This document shows positions 1 through 6,608 of a DNA stretch of 8,282 nucleotides, one piece after another; the stretch's first letter is position 1; every line of letters begins with the position of its first letter. Below the pieces are notes generated by a model that ran no database searches, was not told the origin of the DNA, and saw only the letters and a list, made by a program, of their open reading frames with translations. The DNA is from Bacteroidota bacterium (GTDB lineage Bacteria > Bacteroidota > Bacteroidia > Bacteroidales > Prolixibacteraceae). The stretch lies in contig JAUYEQ010000581.1 of the NCBI GenBank assembly GCA_030691295.1, positions 1 through 8,282 on the forward strand, in the 5' to 3' direction. The position numbers and the translations under genes are program-made.

Positions 1-2
1 TG

Positions 3-110
3 TCCGCAGCTACTGCTTTGCCATTTAATCATCCCAATTACGAATCAAAGCTAAATTATTCTATTCCCCGAATCGCTGTCAATAGAAAGGTTTTTAGGAT
101 AAGTGTTTGA
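3..110 (+). CDS. Possible 3' end of an upstream gene (partial, uncertain)
   Basis: The frame beginning at base 3 stays open for 35 codons and ends at TGA 108-110; the other two forward frames stop sooner. It reads like protein, with a stretch LPFNHPNYESKLNYSIPR. The 'YxIPR' piece loosely resembles the C-terminal region of SusD/RagB-family glycan-binding lipoproteins, which would suit the glycoside hydrolase that follows. However, the usual SusD ending (asparagine-proline-rich, near NPGY) is absent, so this family call is only a guess. The stop codon would overlap the -33 element of the GH42 promoter, which is possible but not ideal. It could equally be non-coding sequence. Confidence 0.3.
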   Translation, partial: SAATALPFNHPNYESKLNYSIPRIAVNRKVFRISV

Positions 111-158
111 TCTACATTTACCGTCTAATGTTTATATTTGCGCATTAACTGATCAAAC
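105..158. repeat. 8-bp inverted repeat flanking the GH42 promoter
   Basis: GTTTGATC at 105-112 is the exact reverse complement of GATCAAAC at 151-158. The arms are separated by 38 nt, and that interval contains the whole -7 element. The left arm contains the -33 TTTG and the right arm lies in the predicted 5' leader. A paired operator site is a reasonable inference, but no regulator gene is in the window and chance cannot be excluded for an 8-bp match. Confidence 0.4.
106..140 (+). promoter_or_regulatory. Bacteroidetes-type promoter for the GH42 gene
   Basis: TATATTTG at 133-140 matches the Bacteroidetes -7 consensus TAnnTTTG exactly. TTTG at 106-109 matches the -33 element. The spacer is 23 nt, slightly longer than the usual 19-21. 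Transcription would start near 145-148, giving a leader of about 27 nt before the ATG at 174. An 8-bp inverted repeat (105-112 and 151-158) brackets the core promoter. Confidence 0.55.
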
Positions 159-173
159 TTAAACCTACTAACT

Positions 174-2267
174 ATGAAGAATCTGTTTATCCTTTCTCTG
201 CTTTTGCTGGTGACCGGAACACTTTCGGCACAATCCCAAAAATTCGACAATGTGCTATACGGCGCAGCTTATTACCACGAATACATGCCCTCGGATCGCC
301 TGGCCGACGACCTGAAACTGATGAAGGAATCAGGAATGTCGGTGGTACGTGTAGGCGAATCGACCTGGAGTTTGTTCGAGCCGCGCGAAGGTGAATTTGA
401 GTTCGCGTGGATGGATCGCATTATTGACGGTCTTCATGCCAACGGGATCAAAGTAATTCTCGGAACGCCCACCTATTCGATGCCGGCCTGGCTGTGGCAC
501 AAACATCCGGAAGTGCTGGTTGATTATGAAAAGGGTGGGAAAGCCTACTACGGAATCCGCCAGAATATGAACATTACAAGCCCGACTTTTCTGTTTTATT
601 CGGAACGGGTGATCAGGAAAATGATGGAACATTACGCCAAACATCCAGCCATTATTGGCTATCAGGTCGATAATGAAACTACATCGTACGGGGTGAACAA
701 CTACAATTACCACATCAGCTTTGTAAATTACCTGAAGAAAAAATTCGGCACAACCGAAAACCTGAATAAACTGTGGGGCCTGAATTACTGGGGAATGACC
801 ATGAACGACTGGGATGAGTTTCCAACACGCGACGGTGTGACCAATACAGCCTACAAACTGGAATGGGAGCGTTTCAAACGCAAATCAGTGGCCGATTATC
901 TGACCTGGCAGTCGGAAATTGTTGCAGAATACCGTCGTCCCGACCAATTTATCATACATTGTTTTATGCCATCGGTTCAGGACATCGACCAAATTGAAAG
1001 CGCAAAAAAAATGGACGTAATGGCCGTGAATGTTTATCATGGTTCGCAGGATAACCTTACTGGCGATGAAATTGCCTTTGCAGGTGATTTTTTCCGTTCA
1101 GTGAAAATGAAAAATTACCTGATTACCGAAACCAACGCGCAAACCATTGGCTGGGATTCGAAATCGCAAATGCCTCCTTATGATGGTCAGCTTCGCCAAA
1201 ATGTGTATGCGCACATGGGTTCCGGCGCGAATATGGTCGAATACTGGCACTGGCATTCGATTCATTACGGACAGGAAACCTACTGGAAAGGAGTTTTGTC
1301 TCACGATCTGCAACCCAATCGCGCGTACGCCGAATATTCGAAAACAGCACATGAGTTGCAGAAATTTGGCAAAAAACTTGTCAACCTGAAAATCACCAAT
1401 AAAGTGGCTATTCTGTTTAGTCACGATGCCAATGCTGCGCTAAATATTATGCCTTTCAAAAACAGTAAACAAGATATGTGGGGAGGAAGCGGCAATGTTT
1501 ACCGGAACGAGCTGGTTGGCCAGTTTCACAAAGTTTTGTTCCGAAACAATGTGGGTGTCGATTTTATCTTTCCTGAAAATGCAAAATTCGAGAATTACGA
1601 TCTGGTGATTATTCCGGCCTTGTACATTGCCAGCGACGATTTGCTGACTAAAATAAACAAATATATTGAAAACGGCGGCCATGTGATTATGCAGTTCAAG
1701 AGCGGATTTTGTGACGAAAATTCGATGGTTCGCCCGATGCTGGCTCCCGGCCCACTGCGTAAAGCCTGTGGTTTTTATTATCAGGAGTTCACTGTTTTCA
1801 AGGAATTGAGTCTGAAAGACAATCCGTTCAATGTTGACGAGGCTTCGAACAAAGTTTACGATTGGGGCGAATACCTGATTCCGGAAACAGCCAAAGCGCT
1901 GGCATATTACGATCATCCGCACTTCGGAAAATATCCGGCCATTACCATCAACAACTTCGGAAAAGGAACCTTGCTTTATCAGGGATGTGCTGTTTCAGAC
2001 GAAATTCAGGAAAAGCTGATTCTTCAGGAATTGGAACGTGCCGGAATTAAAACCGTTGACCAAAACCTGCACTGGCCGCTCGTGACCAAAAATGGAGTGA
2101 ATGAAGCTGGCAAAAAAGTACATTATTACTACAATTACAGTTCGCAAAAATCCAGTTTGGTGTATCCGCACAAAGCCGGTACCGAACTGGTTGCAGGAAA
2201 AGCCGTTGCTTCCGGAGCCAGCCTGGAAATTGCTCCGTGGGATGTGCTGATTGTGGAGGAGAATTAA
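174..2267 (+). CDS. Secreted GH42 family beta-galactosidase
   Basis: The product (697 aa) is a glycoside hydrolase family 42 enzyme, a retaining beta-galactosidase clan GH-A member that removes terminal beta-galactose from oligosaccharides. Residues 1-19 form a signal peptide (positive start, hydrophobic core, LSA before Q20), so it is probably periplasmic. The TIM barrel spans roughly residues 28-400. The family's early signature is seen as GAAYYHEYMP, then VRVGESTWSLFEPREG (59-74). The acid/base is E168 in YQVDNET, and the probable nucleophile is E319 in LITETNAQ. A Rossmann-like trimerisation domain follows at about 405-620, and a small beta domain ends the protein. Length is normal for the family. 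The cysteine cluster that binds zinc in some GH42 enzymes is absent. The ATG at 174 has no Shine-Dalgarno but sits behind an A/T-rich leader, as is usual in Bacteroidetes. Family assignment is firm; the true substrate (beta-galactoside or alpha-L-arabinopyranoside) is not readable. Confidence 0.93.
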   Translation: MKNLFILSLLLLVTGTLSAQSQKFDNVLYGAAYYHEYMPSDRLADDLKLMKESGMSVVRVGESTWSLFEPREGEFEFAWMDRIIDGLHANGIKVILGTPTYSMPAWLWHKHPEVLVDYEKGGKAYYGIRQNMNITSPTFLFYSERVIRKMMEHYAKHPAIIGYQVDNETTSYGVNNYNYHISFVNYLKKKFGTTENLNKLWGLNYWGMTMNDWDEFPTRDGVTNTAYKLEWERFKRKSVADYLTWQSEIVAEYRRPDQFIIHCFMPSVQDIDQIESAKKMDVMAVNVYHGSQDNLTGDEIAFAGDFFRSVKMKNYLITETNAQTIGWDSKSQMPPYDGQLRQNVYAHMGSGANMVEYWHWHSIHYGQETYWKGVLSHDLQPNRAYAEYSKTAHELQKFGKKLVNLKITNKVAILFSHDANAALNIMPFKNSKQDMWGGSGNVYRNELVGQFHKVLFRNNVGVDFIFPENAKFENYDLVIIPALYIASDDLLTKINKYIENGGHVIMQFKSGFCDENSMVRPMLAPGPLRKACGFYYQEFTVFKELSLKDNPFNVDEASNKVYDWGEYLIPETAKALAYYDHPHFGKYPAITINNFGKGTLLYQGCAVSDEIQEKLILQELERAGIKTVDQNLHWPLVTKNGVNEAGKKVHYYYNYSSQKSSLVYPHKAGTELVAGKAVASGASLEIAPWDVLIVEEN

Positions 2268-2269
2268 AA

Positions 2270-2330
2270 AAATAAGAAACAAGGAATAAGGAACATCGAA
2301 GTTTGCGTTTCTTATTTCTTATTTCTCGTT
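2270..2330 (+). repeat. Long imperfect hairpin made of converging ~7-nt repeats
   Basis: Bases 2271-2294 can pair with 2307-2330 over 24 positions with two mismatches (2280:2321 and 2274:2327) and three G:T wobbles, leaving a 12-nt loop. A competing 11-bp perfect register pairs 2270-2280 with 2307-2317. The left arm carries GAA at 2276, 2284, 2291 and 2298; the right side carries TTC at 2309, 2316, 2323, 2329 and 2336, so both arms repeat with a period close to 7 nt. It begins 3 nt after the GH42 stop. It may act as a terminator, mRNA 3'-end stabiliser or attenuator; no clean T-tract follows, so classic intrinsic termination is doubtful. Confidence 0.6.
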
Positions 2331-2366
2331 CGTTGTTCGATATTTTCCTAACCTTAAAACTTCAAC

Positions 2367-3302
2367 ATGAAACGACGATCTTTTATCACCTTATCAGCAT
2401 CAGGAATCGCAGCATTGTCGATTCTGCCAGCCGAATTGGCCGCGACTTCAACTACCCAACCCAAAGTTCGATTGGGCGGACCGGTTTTTGAAAAGTACAA
2501 TTCTCCTGAAGAATGGGTCATCGCACTCAAAAAGTTGGGCTATCGGGCAGCTTATTGTCCGGTTTCGCCGGGAGCCGATAGTGCCTTGATAAAAGCTTAT
2601 CAAACCGCAGCCGCGAAAAATGACATTGTGATTTCGGAAGTGGGAGCGTGGAGCAATCCGATTTCTCCTGATGAAGATGCCGCAAAAAAAGCCATCCAAA
2701 AATGCATTGATTCGCTGGCTTTGGCTGATGAAATTGGAGCCAGTTGTTGTGTAAATGTGAGTGGTTCGCGAAACCCAAAACATTGGGCTGGTCCGCACAA
2801 GGATAATCTGACCGACGCCACTTTTGATTTGATCGTTGAAACTACCCGAAAAATAATTGATTCCGTAAAACCAAAGCATACTTATTTTACGCTGGAATGT
2901 ATGCCCTGGGCCTACCCCGATTCTGCTGATTCTTACCTGAAACTCATCAAAGCCATTGATCGCAAACAGTTTGGTGTACACCTCGATCCGATGAATTTGA
3001 TAAACAGTCCTCAGATTTATTACCGGAATGGCGAAATGATCCGCGATTGTTTCCGCAAACTTGGGCCACAAATCAAGAGTTGTCATGCCAAAGACATTAC
3101 CCTGCGGGAAGACAGTTACATGCCTCAACTCGACGAAATCGTTGCAGGAAAAGGTAATCTGGATTATTCGGTCTTTCTGACAGAATTATCGAAATTGAAG
3201 GACGTTCCGCTGATGATGGAACATTTGAATACGGCTGAAGAATATGCTCAGGCAGCAAAATATATCCGGTCGGTAGGGAAAAAGGTGAATGTTGAATTGT
3301 AA
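2367..3302 (+). CDS. Exported sugar isomerase/epimerase-like TIM-barrel protein
   Basis: The 311-aa product belongs to the AP-endonuclease-2/xylose-isomerase-like TIM-barrel superfamily (sugar phosphate isomerase/epimerase group). The four expected metal ligands are all present: E177 in TLECMPW, D207 in HLDPMN, H240 in SCHAKD and E285 in MMEHL, which predicts a divalent metal site for ketose/aldose isomerisation or epimerisation. The N-terminus MKRRSFITLSASGIAALS has twin arginines followed by S-F-I and a hydrophobic stretch, with LAA at about 24-26; this resembles a Tat signal, so export of a folded metalloprotein to the periplasm is inferred. The gene lies 99 nt after the GH42 gene with the hairpin between them, and probably serves the same saccharide pathway. 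The ATG at 2367 has the A/T-rich leader typical of this phylum. Substrate unknown; a phosphorylated sugar is unlikely if the protein is periplasmic. Confidence 0.85.
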   Translation: MKRRSFITLSASGIAALSILPAELAATSTTQPKVRLGGPVFEKYNSPEEWVIALKKLGYRAAYCPVSPGADSALIKAYQTAAAKNDIVISEVGAWSNPISPDEDAAKKAIQKCIDSLALADEIGASCCVNVSGSRNPKHWAGPHKDNLTDATFDLIVETTRKIIDSVKPKHTYFTLECMPWAYPDSADSYLKLIKAIDRKQFGVHLDPMNLINSPQIYYRNGEMIRDCFRKLGPQIKSCHAKDITLREDSYMPQLDEIVAGKGNLDYSVFLTELSKLKDVPLMMEHLNTAEEYAQAAKYIRSVGKKVNVEL

Positions 3303-3479
3303 GAGAACAGAGTTTACTGTTACTATTCCTGAAAATACGGTGCAAACTTCAGGAAAAATAGGAAAAGTTGAAGAAAAAAGTGGTAAAATTGTCAATCGAA
3401 AGATTTTTTTGAACCATCATTCCCTGATCGGGTTATTATCACCAAAGGATGGCAGCGAGTATTGATGGAATATCCATAG
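3289..3479 (+). other. Possible small ORF or decayed gene fragment before mrpA
   Basis: A 58-codon frame runs from ATG 3289, overlapping the end of the isomerase gene by 14 nt, to TGA 3463-3465. It contains the beta-strand-like RTEFTVTIPENTVQ and a lysine/glutamate-rich middle. A different frame, open from 3387, encodes FPDRVIITKGWQRVLMEYP and stops at TAG 3477-3479, immediately before the GTG of mrpA. The two protein-like stretches could be joined by a slip in the T7 tract at 3404-3410, as if one gene tail had been frameshifted. I recognise no family with confidence; the TVTIPENT piece is loosely like the C-terminal beta domain of some glycoside hydrolases (for example GH78). It may also be simple non-coding spacer. 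Confidence 0.22.
3326..3355. repeat. 8-bp inverted repeat downstream of the isomerase gene
   Basis: TTCCTGAA at 3326-3333 is the exact reverse complement of TTCAGGAA at 3348-3355, with a 14-nt loop. It starts 24 nt after the isomerase stop. The following bases are A-rich, not T-rich, so on the + strand it does not look like a standard intrinsic terminator; an mRNA 3'-end structure is possible. Confidence 0.45.
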
Positions 3480-5837
3480 GTGAACAAAAAAAGCAAAATG
3501 ATTAAATATTTACCCCATCTTATTGGTTTTTTATTTATAGCCGGGCTCATGGTTCCGCTACTTTATCCTATCCTGAAGGCGAAATTGGGCTTATTCCTTT
3601 CGCTTATTCCTTTGACTATTTTGATCGTGTTATTCTCTGCTTTGGCGGGATTGACTCCCGAATCGTTGTATCTTCTACCGTCGTCATGGGGCTTGTTACC
3701 TGAAATGAATTTTGGGTTCCGCATTGATGGTTTAAGCCTGATTTTTGGATTACTGATCAGCGGAATTGGTTTTTTTATCGTGTTGTATGCGGCCTGGTAC
3801 ATGTCGAAATACGAACGGCAAGGACATTTTTTTACCTATCTGATGCTTTTTATGGCGTCGATGACTGGTTTGGTCTTTTCCGACAACTTGCTGGTTTTGT
3901 TTATTTTCTGGGAGCTTACCAGTGTTACTTCCTTTCTGCTAATCGGTTTCGACCACCATTTGGCAAAGTCGCGGCAGGCTGCACTGCAATCGTTGCTTAT
4001 AACCGGATTGGGCGGTTTGTGCCTGTTGTTCGCGGTTATTATGATTGGTCAGGTAGCCGGAACTTATGAAATCAGTTTACTAATTGAACGTGGAATACAT
4101 CTGGGCGATCATCCTAAATATCGTTTAATTTTTGTTTTGCTTTTGCTGGCCGTACTTACCAAATCGGCGCAGTTTCCTTTCCATTTTTGGTTGCCTGGCG
4201 CTATGCAGGCGCCCACCCCTGTAAGTGCCTATCTCCATTCGGAAACGATGGTAAACGCAGGTGTTTTTCTTCTGATGCGCATCCATCCGGTTGTTGGTGG
4301 AACCATGGAATGGAAATACATGCTCATGTTAACGGGGGTGATCACCATGTTTTTAGGGGCCTTTTTTTCGATGGGACAGCGGGATTTGAAACGCATTCTG
4401 GCATTTACAACGATCAGCGCATTGGGTACAATGGTTTTACTGATCGGGATAGATACTCCGCAGTCGATGAAAGCAGCGCTGGTGTTTTTTATTGTACACG
4501 GGCTGTACAAAGGCGGCTTGTTTATGGTAGCCGGAATTGTTGATAAAAGTACCGGTACCCGCGATATTTATTTACTGTCGAAACTTTTTAAACCGCTGCC
4601 TTTTACCTCCATTGCTGCCGTTTTTGCATTGATTTCGATGGCAGGCCTGCCTCCAATGCTTGGGTTTATCGGAAAGGAACTGGTGTACGATGCACAGATT
4701 CAATTGCCCGGCATGTCGTGGCTTCTTTTACCATTGGGAGTAGGAGCCAATATTATGATGGTGGCCATTTCAATAACCATTTTTACTGAAGTTTTTAGTC
4801 CTTTTGGGAAAAGTGATCCTATAAAGGTAAAATATAGGGAGAAAGATTTTCCGTGGTATTTTTTGGGCGGTCCGATAGTCCTGGCATTGGCTGGCCTGAT
4901 GCTGGGCCTAATGCCCGGTATGCTCGATACTTTAATTGCCAACGCTTTGTATGCGGCAAAAAACCAATTACTGGATGTCAATTTATCATTGTGGCACGGC
5001 TTTAACGATGTTTTGCTGCTCAGCCTTTTCACTGTTGTCTCAGGGATTGTGGTATTTATTTTCCGAAGATCGTTAAATGTGCATATCGGCCGGTTAATCG
5101 ATTGGTTCGACAAGTATCATTTGCCCACGCTTTTCGCAAAGGGGACTAAAATATATGTTGACAGAGCTTACAAAAGAACCCAGATTATTCAGCATGGCTA
5201 TCATCGTTTTTACCTGTTGACTTTTTTTATTGTGACAGGACTACTGATTGTGGCGCAGGTGAACTGGGATTTTTTGTCTGTGATGCCTGATGGTGGTTAT
5301 ACTCCTCTTCGTATTAATTTGGTTCTTCTGTTGGTTGTGGCTTCGCTGGCTGTGATCTTTGCCGTATTTTCCCGTTCGCGATTGTCGGCTATTCTGGCCA
5401 TGGGCGTGGTCGGGTATGCAGTTGCAATTCTGTACCTGATGTATGGCGCGATAGATCTGGCTATCACCCAGTTTCTGGCAGAAACCGTAATTATGGTGCT
5501 GTTTGTAATGGTTATATTGTACCTGCCCAAATTCGCAGTACTTTCTACACGCAATTCGCGAATTCGCGACTGGATTATCTCCTTATCTATCGGCACTTTG
5601 GTTACGTTTGTCGTTCTTCATGCCCGTTTCATCAATCTTTATGAACCCATTTCAGTCTATTTTATTAAGAATAGTTTGACAATGGCACACGGTCGCAATA
5701 TTGTGAATGTAATACTTGTTGACTTTAGGGCTTTGGACACTTTGGGTGAAATTACTGTTTTAACCCTGGCCGCGATGGGAGTTTACAGTTTGTTCAGGTT
5801 TAAGGTTAAAAAAAACAAATCAAAAAAAGAATTGTAG
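3480..5837 (+). CDS. mrpA: MrpA, large subunit of Mrp Na+/H+ antiporter
   Basis: The product (785 aa) is the A subunit (MnhA/ShaA) of the multisubunit Mrp cation/proton antiporter, an inner-membrane protein related to complex I subunit NuoL. The antiporter core covers about residues 75-440. It has E145 in FWELTSVTSF, K228 in TKSAQFPFHFWLP, the APTPVSAYLHSETMVNAG segment (244-261), K344 in HGLYKG and GLPPMLGFIGKE (389-400). The C-terminal part is the MbhD/DUF4040-like region (about 610-685) with D659 and E668 in the AIDLAITQFLAETV segment, then an MbhE-like tail (about 700-776) with NVILVDFRALDTLGE. The tail is lysine-rich. Length matches family members of about 770-800 aa. The start is uncertain: GTG at 3480 has no ribosome site, while ATG 3498 follows an A-rich tract favoured in Bacteroidetes and would give 779 aa. 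mrpB begins one base after the stop, so the genes are co-transcribed. Confidence 0.95.
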   Translation: MNKKSKMIKYLPHLIGFLFIAGLMVPLLYPILKAKLGLFLSLIPLTILIVLFSALAGLTPESLYLLPSSWGLLPEMNFGFRIDGLSLIFGLLISGIGFFIVLYAAWYMSKYERQGHFFTYLMLFMASMTGLVFSDNLLVLFIFWELTSVTSFLLIGFDHHLAKSRQAALQSLLITGLGGLCLLFAVIMIGQVAGTYEISLLIERGIHLGDHPKYRLIFVLLLLAVLTKSAQFPFHFWLPGAMQAPTPVSAYLHSETMVNAGVFLLMRIHPVVGGTMEWKYMLMLTGVITMFLGAFFSMGQRDLKRILAFTTISALGTMVLLIGIDTPQSMKAALVFFIVHGLYKGGLFMVAGIVDKSTGTRDIYLLSKLFKPLPFTSIAAVFALISMAGLPPMLGFIGKELVYDAQIQLPGMSWLLLPLGVGANIMMVAISITIFTEVFSPFGKSDPIKVKYREKDFPWYFLGGPIVLALAGLMLGLMPGMLDTLIANALYAAKNQLLDVNLSLWHGFNDVLLLSLFTVVSGIVVFIFRRSLNVHIGRLIDWFDKYHLPTLFAKGTKIYVDRAYKRTQIIQHGYHRFYLLTFFIVTGLLIVAQVNWDFLSVMPDGGYTPLRINLVLLLVVASLAVIFAVFSRSRLSAILAMGVVGYAVAILYLMYGAIDLAITQFLAETVIMVLFVMVILYLPKFAVLSTRNSRIRDWIISLSIGTLVTFVVLHARFINLYEPISVYFIKNSLTMAHGRNIVNVILVDFRALDTLGEITVLTLAAMGVYSLFRFKVKKNKSKKEL

Positions 5838-5838
5838 C

Positions 5839-6264
5839 ATGAGAAATATTATACTCGAAAAAATTGTAAAGCTTTTCCTGAATGTAATGCTGATCTTTTC
5901 AGTATATCTTTTATTCAGAGGGCACAATAATCCCGGAGGTGGTTTTATTGCCGGCATCATTGCTGCCACCGGTTTTATTTTTTATGCCATTATTTTTGGC
6001 ACCGGAAGCGTTAAGAAGATGATTGGTTTAAGTTCAAGAAAATGGATGGGATTAGGCTTGCTGGTGGTTTTGGTAACAGCCATTCTTCCCGTGTTCTTTT
6101 CGAAGGAAGTGTTAACCTCGCTTTGGGTTCCCGGTGATTTTCCACTTTTGGGCGCTCTTCATATCGGAACTCCGCTACTCTTCGATAGCGGAGTGTTTCT
6201 GGTGGTTTCAGGAATGATTTTAACGATTGTAATCAGTATAATGGAGGTTTTAGAATGGAACTAA
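5839..6264 (+). CDS. mrpB: MrpB subunit of Mrp Na+/H+ antiporter
   Basis: This 141-aa membrane protein is the MnhB/MrpB subunit (PF04039 type). Its hallmark GHNNPGGGFIAG lies at residues 28-39, and the second conserved element TPLLFDSGVFLVVSG is at 111-125. Four hydrophobic stretches are visible, as expected. MrpB has no known catalysis of its own and is needed for assembly and function of the hetero-oligomeric antiporter in the cytoplasmic membrane. It is a separate gene here, not fused to mrpA as in the group-2 type operons. The ATG is one base after the mrpA stop, and the 3' end overlaps mrpC by 10 nt, which indicates translational coupling. Confidence 0.94.
   Translation: MRNIILEKIVKLFLNVMLIFSVYLLFRGHNNPGGGFIAGIIAATGFIFYAIIFGTGSVKKMIGLSSRKWMGLGLLVVLVTAILPVFFSKEVLTSLWVPGDFPLLGALHIGTPLLFDSGVFLVVSGMILTIVISIMEVLEWN
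6243..6247 (+). promoter_or_regulatory. Shine-Dalgarno-like site for mrpC
   Basis: GGAGG lies inside the end of mrpB, 7 nt before the ATG of mrpC at 6255. None of the other starts in the window has a comparable site. It supports the chosen start, which overlaps mrpB by 10 nt. The motif is constrained by mrpB codons, so coincidence is possible. Confidence 0.5.
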
Positions 6265-6608
6265 TATTTGCAATATTTATCGGTTTGCTTTATGCCTGCG
6301 GAGTATTTCTGCTTCTCAGGCGAAGTATCGTAAAAGTAATTTTAGGTGTGTTCGTATTGAGCAACGCTACCAACCTGATCATTTTTTTGGCCGGGGGTAT
6401 TAAGCGCAGCGGATCCGCTTTTATTCCTGAAGGAGCCGAAACCATTGACCCCGCAGTTATCAGCGATCCGTTGCCTCAGGCATTAATTCTTACAGCTATT
6501 GTTATTGGGTTGGGCATTGCGGCCTATATCCTTGCGCTAAAGTACCGTTATTTCGAAGAAACCGGGACACACGACCTGGATCAACTCAGTAAAACCGATC
6601 GAAAATGA
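6255..6608 (+). CDS. mrpC: MrpC subunit of Mrp Na+/H+ antiporter (NuoK-like)
   Basis: The 117-aa product is the MnhC/MrpC subunit, homologous to complex I NuoK and to MbhG-type subunits. Three membrane segments are visible (about 3-21, 27-47 and 75-97). The family signatures are VLSNATNLIIF (34-44) and DPLPQALILTAIVIG (71-85). MrpC sits between the two large antiporter-like subunits and helps hold the complex together. The C-terminal 20 residues are polar and charged and probably cytoplasmic. The ATG overlaps mrpB by 10 nt; the 3' end overlaps mrpD by 4 nt (ATGA), a coupled stop-start. Confidence 0.95.
   Translation: MELIFAIFIGLLYACGVFLLLRRSIVKVILGVFVLSNATNLIIFLAGGIKRSGSAFIPEGAETIDPAVISDPLPQALILTAIVIGLGIAAYILALKYRYFEETGTHDLDQLSKTDRK

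Noticed and set aside
1..32. A minus-strand ATG at 32-30 that could begin a divergent gene
   Set aside because: Only 10 codons are visible and no promoter or family signature supports it; the forward frame in the same place is longer and ends in a stop.
1440..1922. A 160-codon minus-strand frame inside the GH42 gene
   Set aside because: It is antisense to a conserved domain of a clear GH42 enzyme and shows no motif of its own.
2448..3128. A 226-codon open frame on the minus strand, opposite the isomerase gene
   Set aside because: It lies wholly antisense to a gene with intact family motifs, has no recognisable domain, and has a cysteine- and arginine-rich composition typical of antisense shadows.
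3394..3410. AATC-GAAA-GATT mini-hairpin followed by seven T residues, as a terminator of the isomerase gene
   Set aside because: The stem is only 4 A/T-rich base pairs, too weak for a confident intrinsic terminator, although the T-tract position is suggestive.
3303..3479. A Bacteroidetes-type promoter for the mrp operon
   Set aside because: No exact TAnnTTTG with a suitably placed TTTG was found; the nearest (TAAAATTG at 3384) has a mismatch and no -33 partner.
4187..4543. A 118-codon plus-strand frame inside mrpA in another phase
   Set aside because: The mrpA frame carries all conserved antiporter motifs here; the alternative frame has a random composition.
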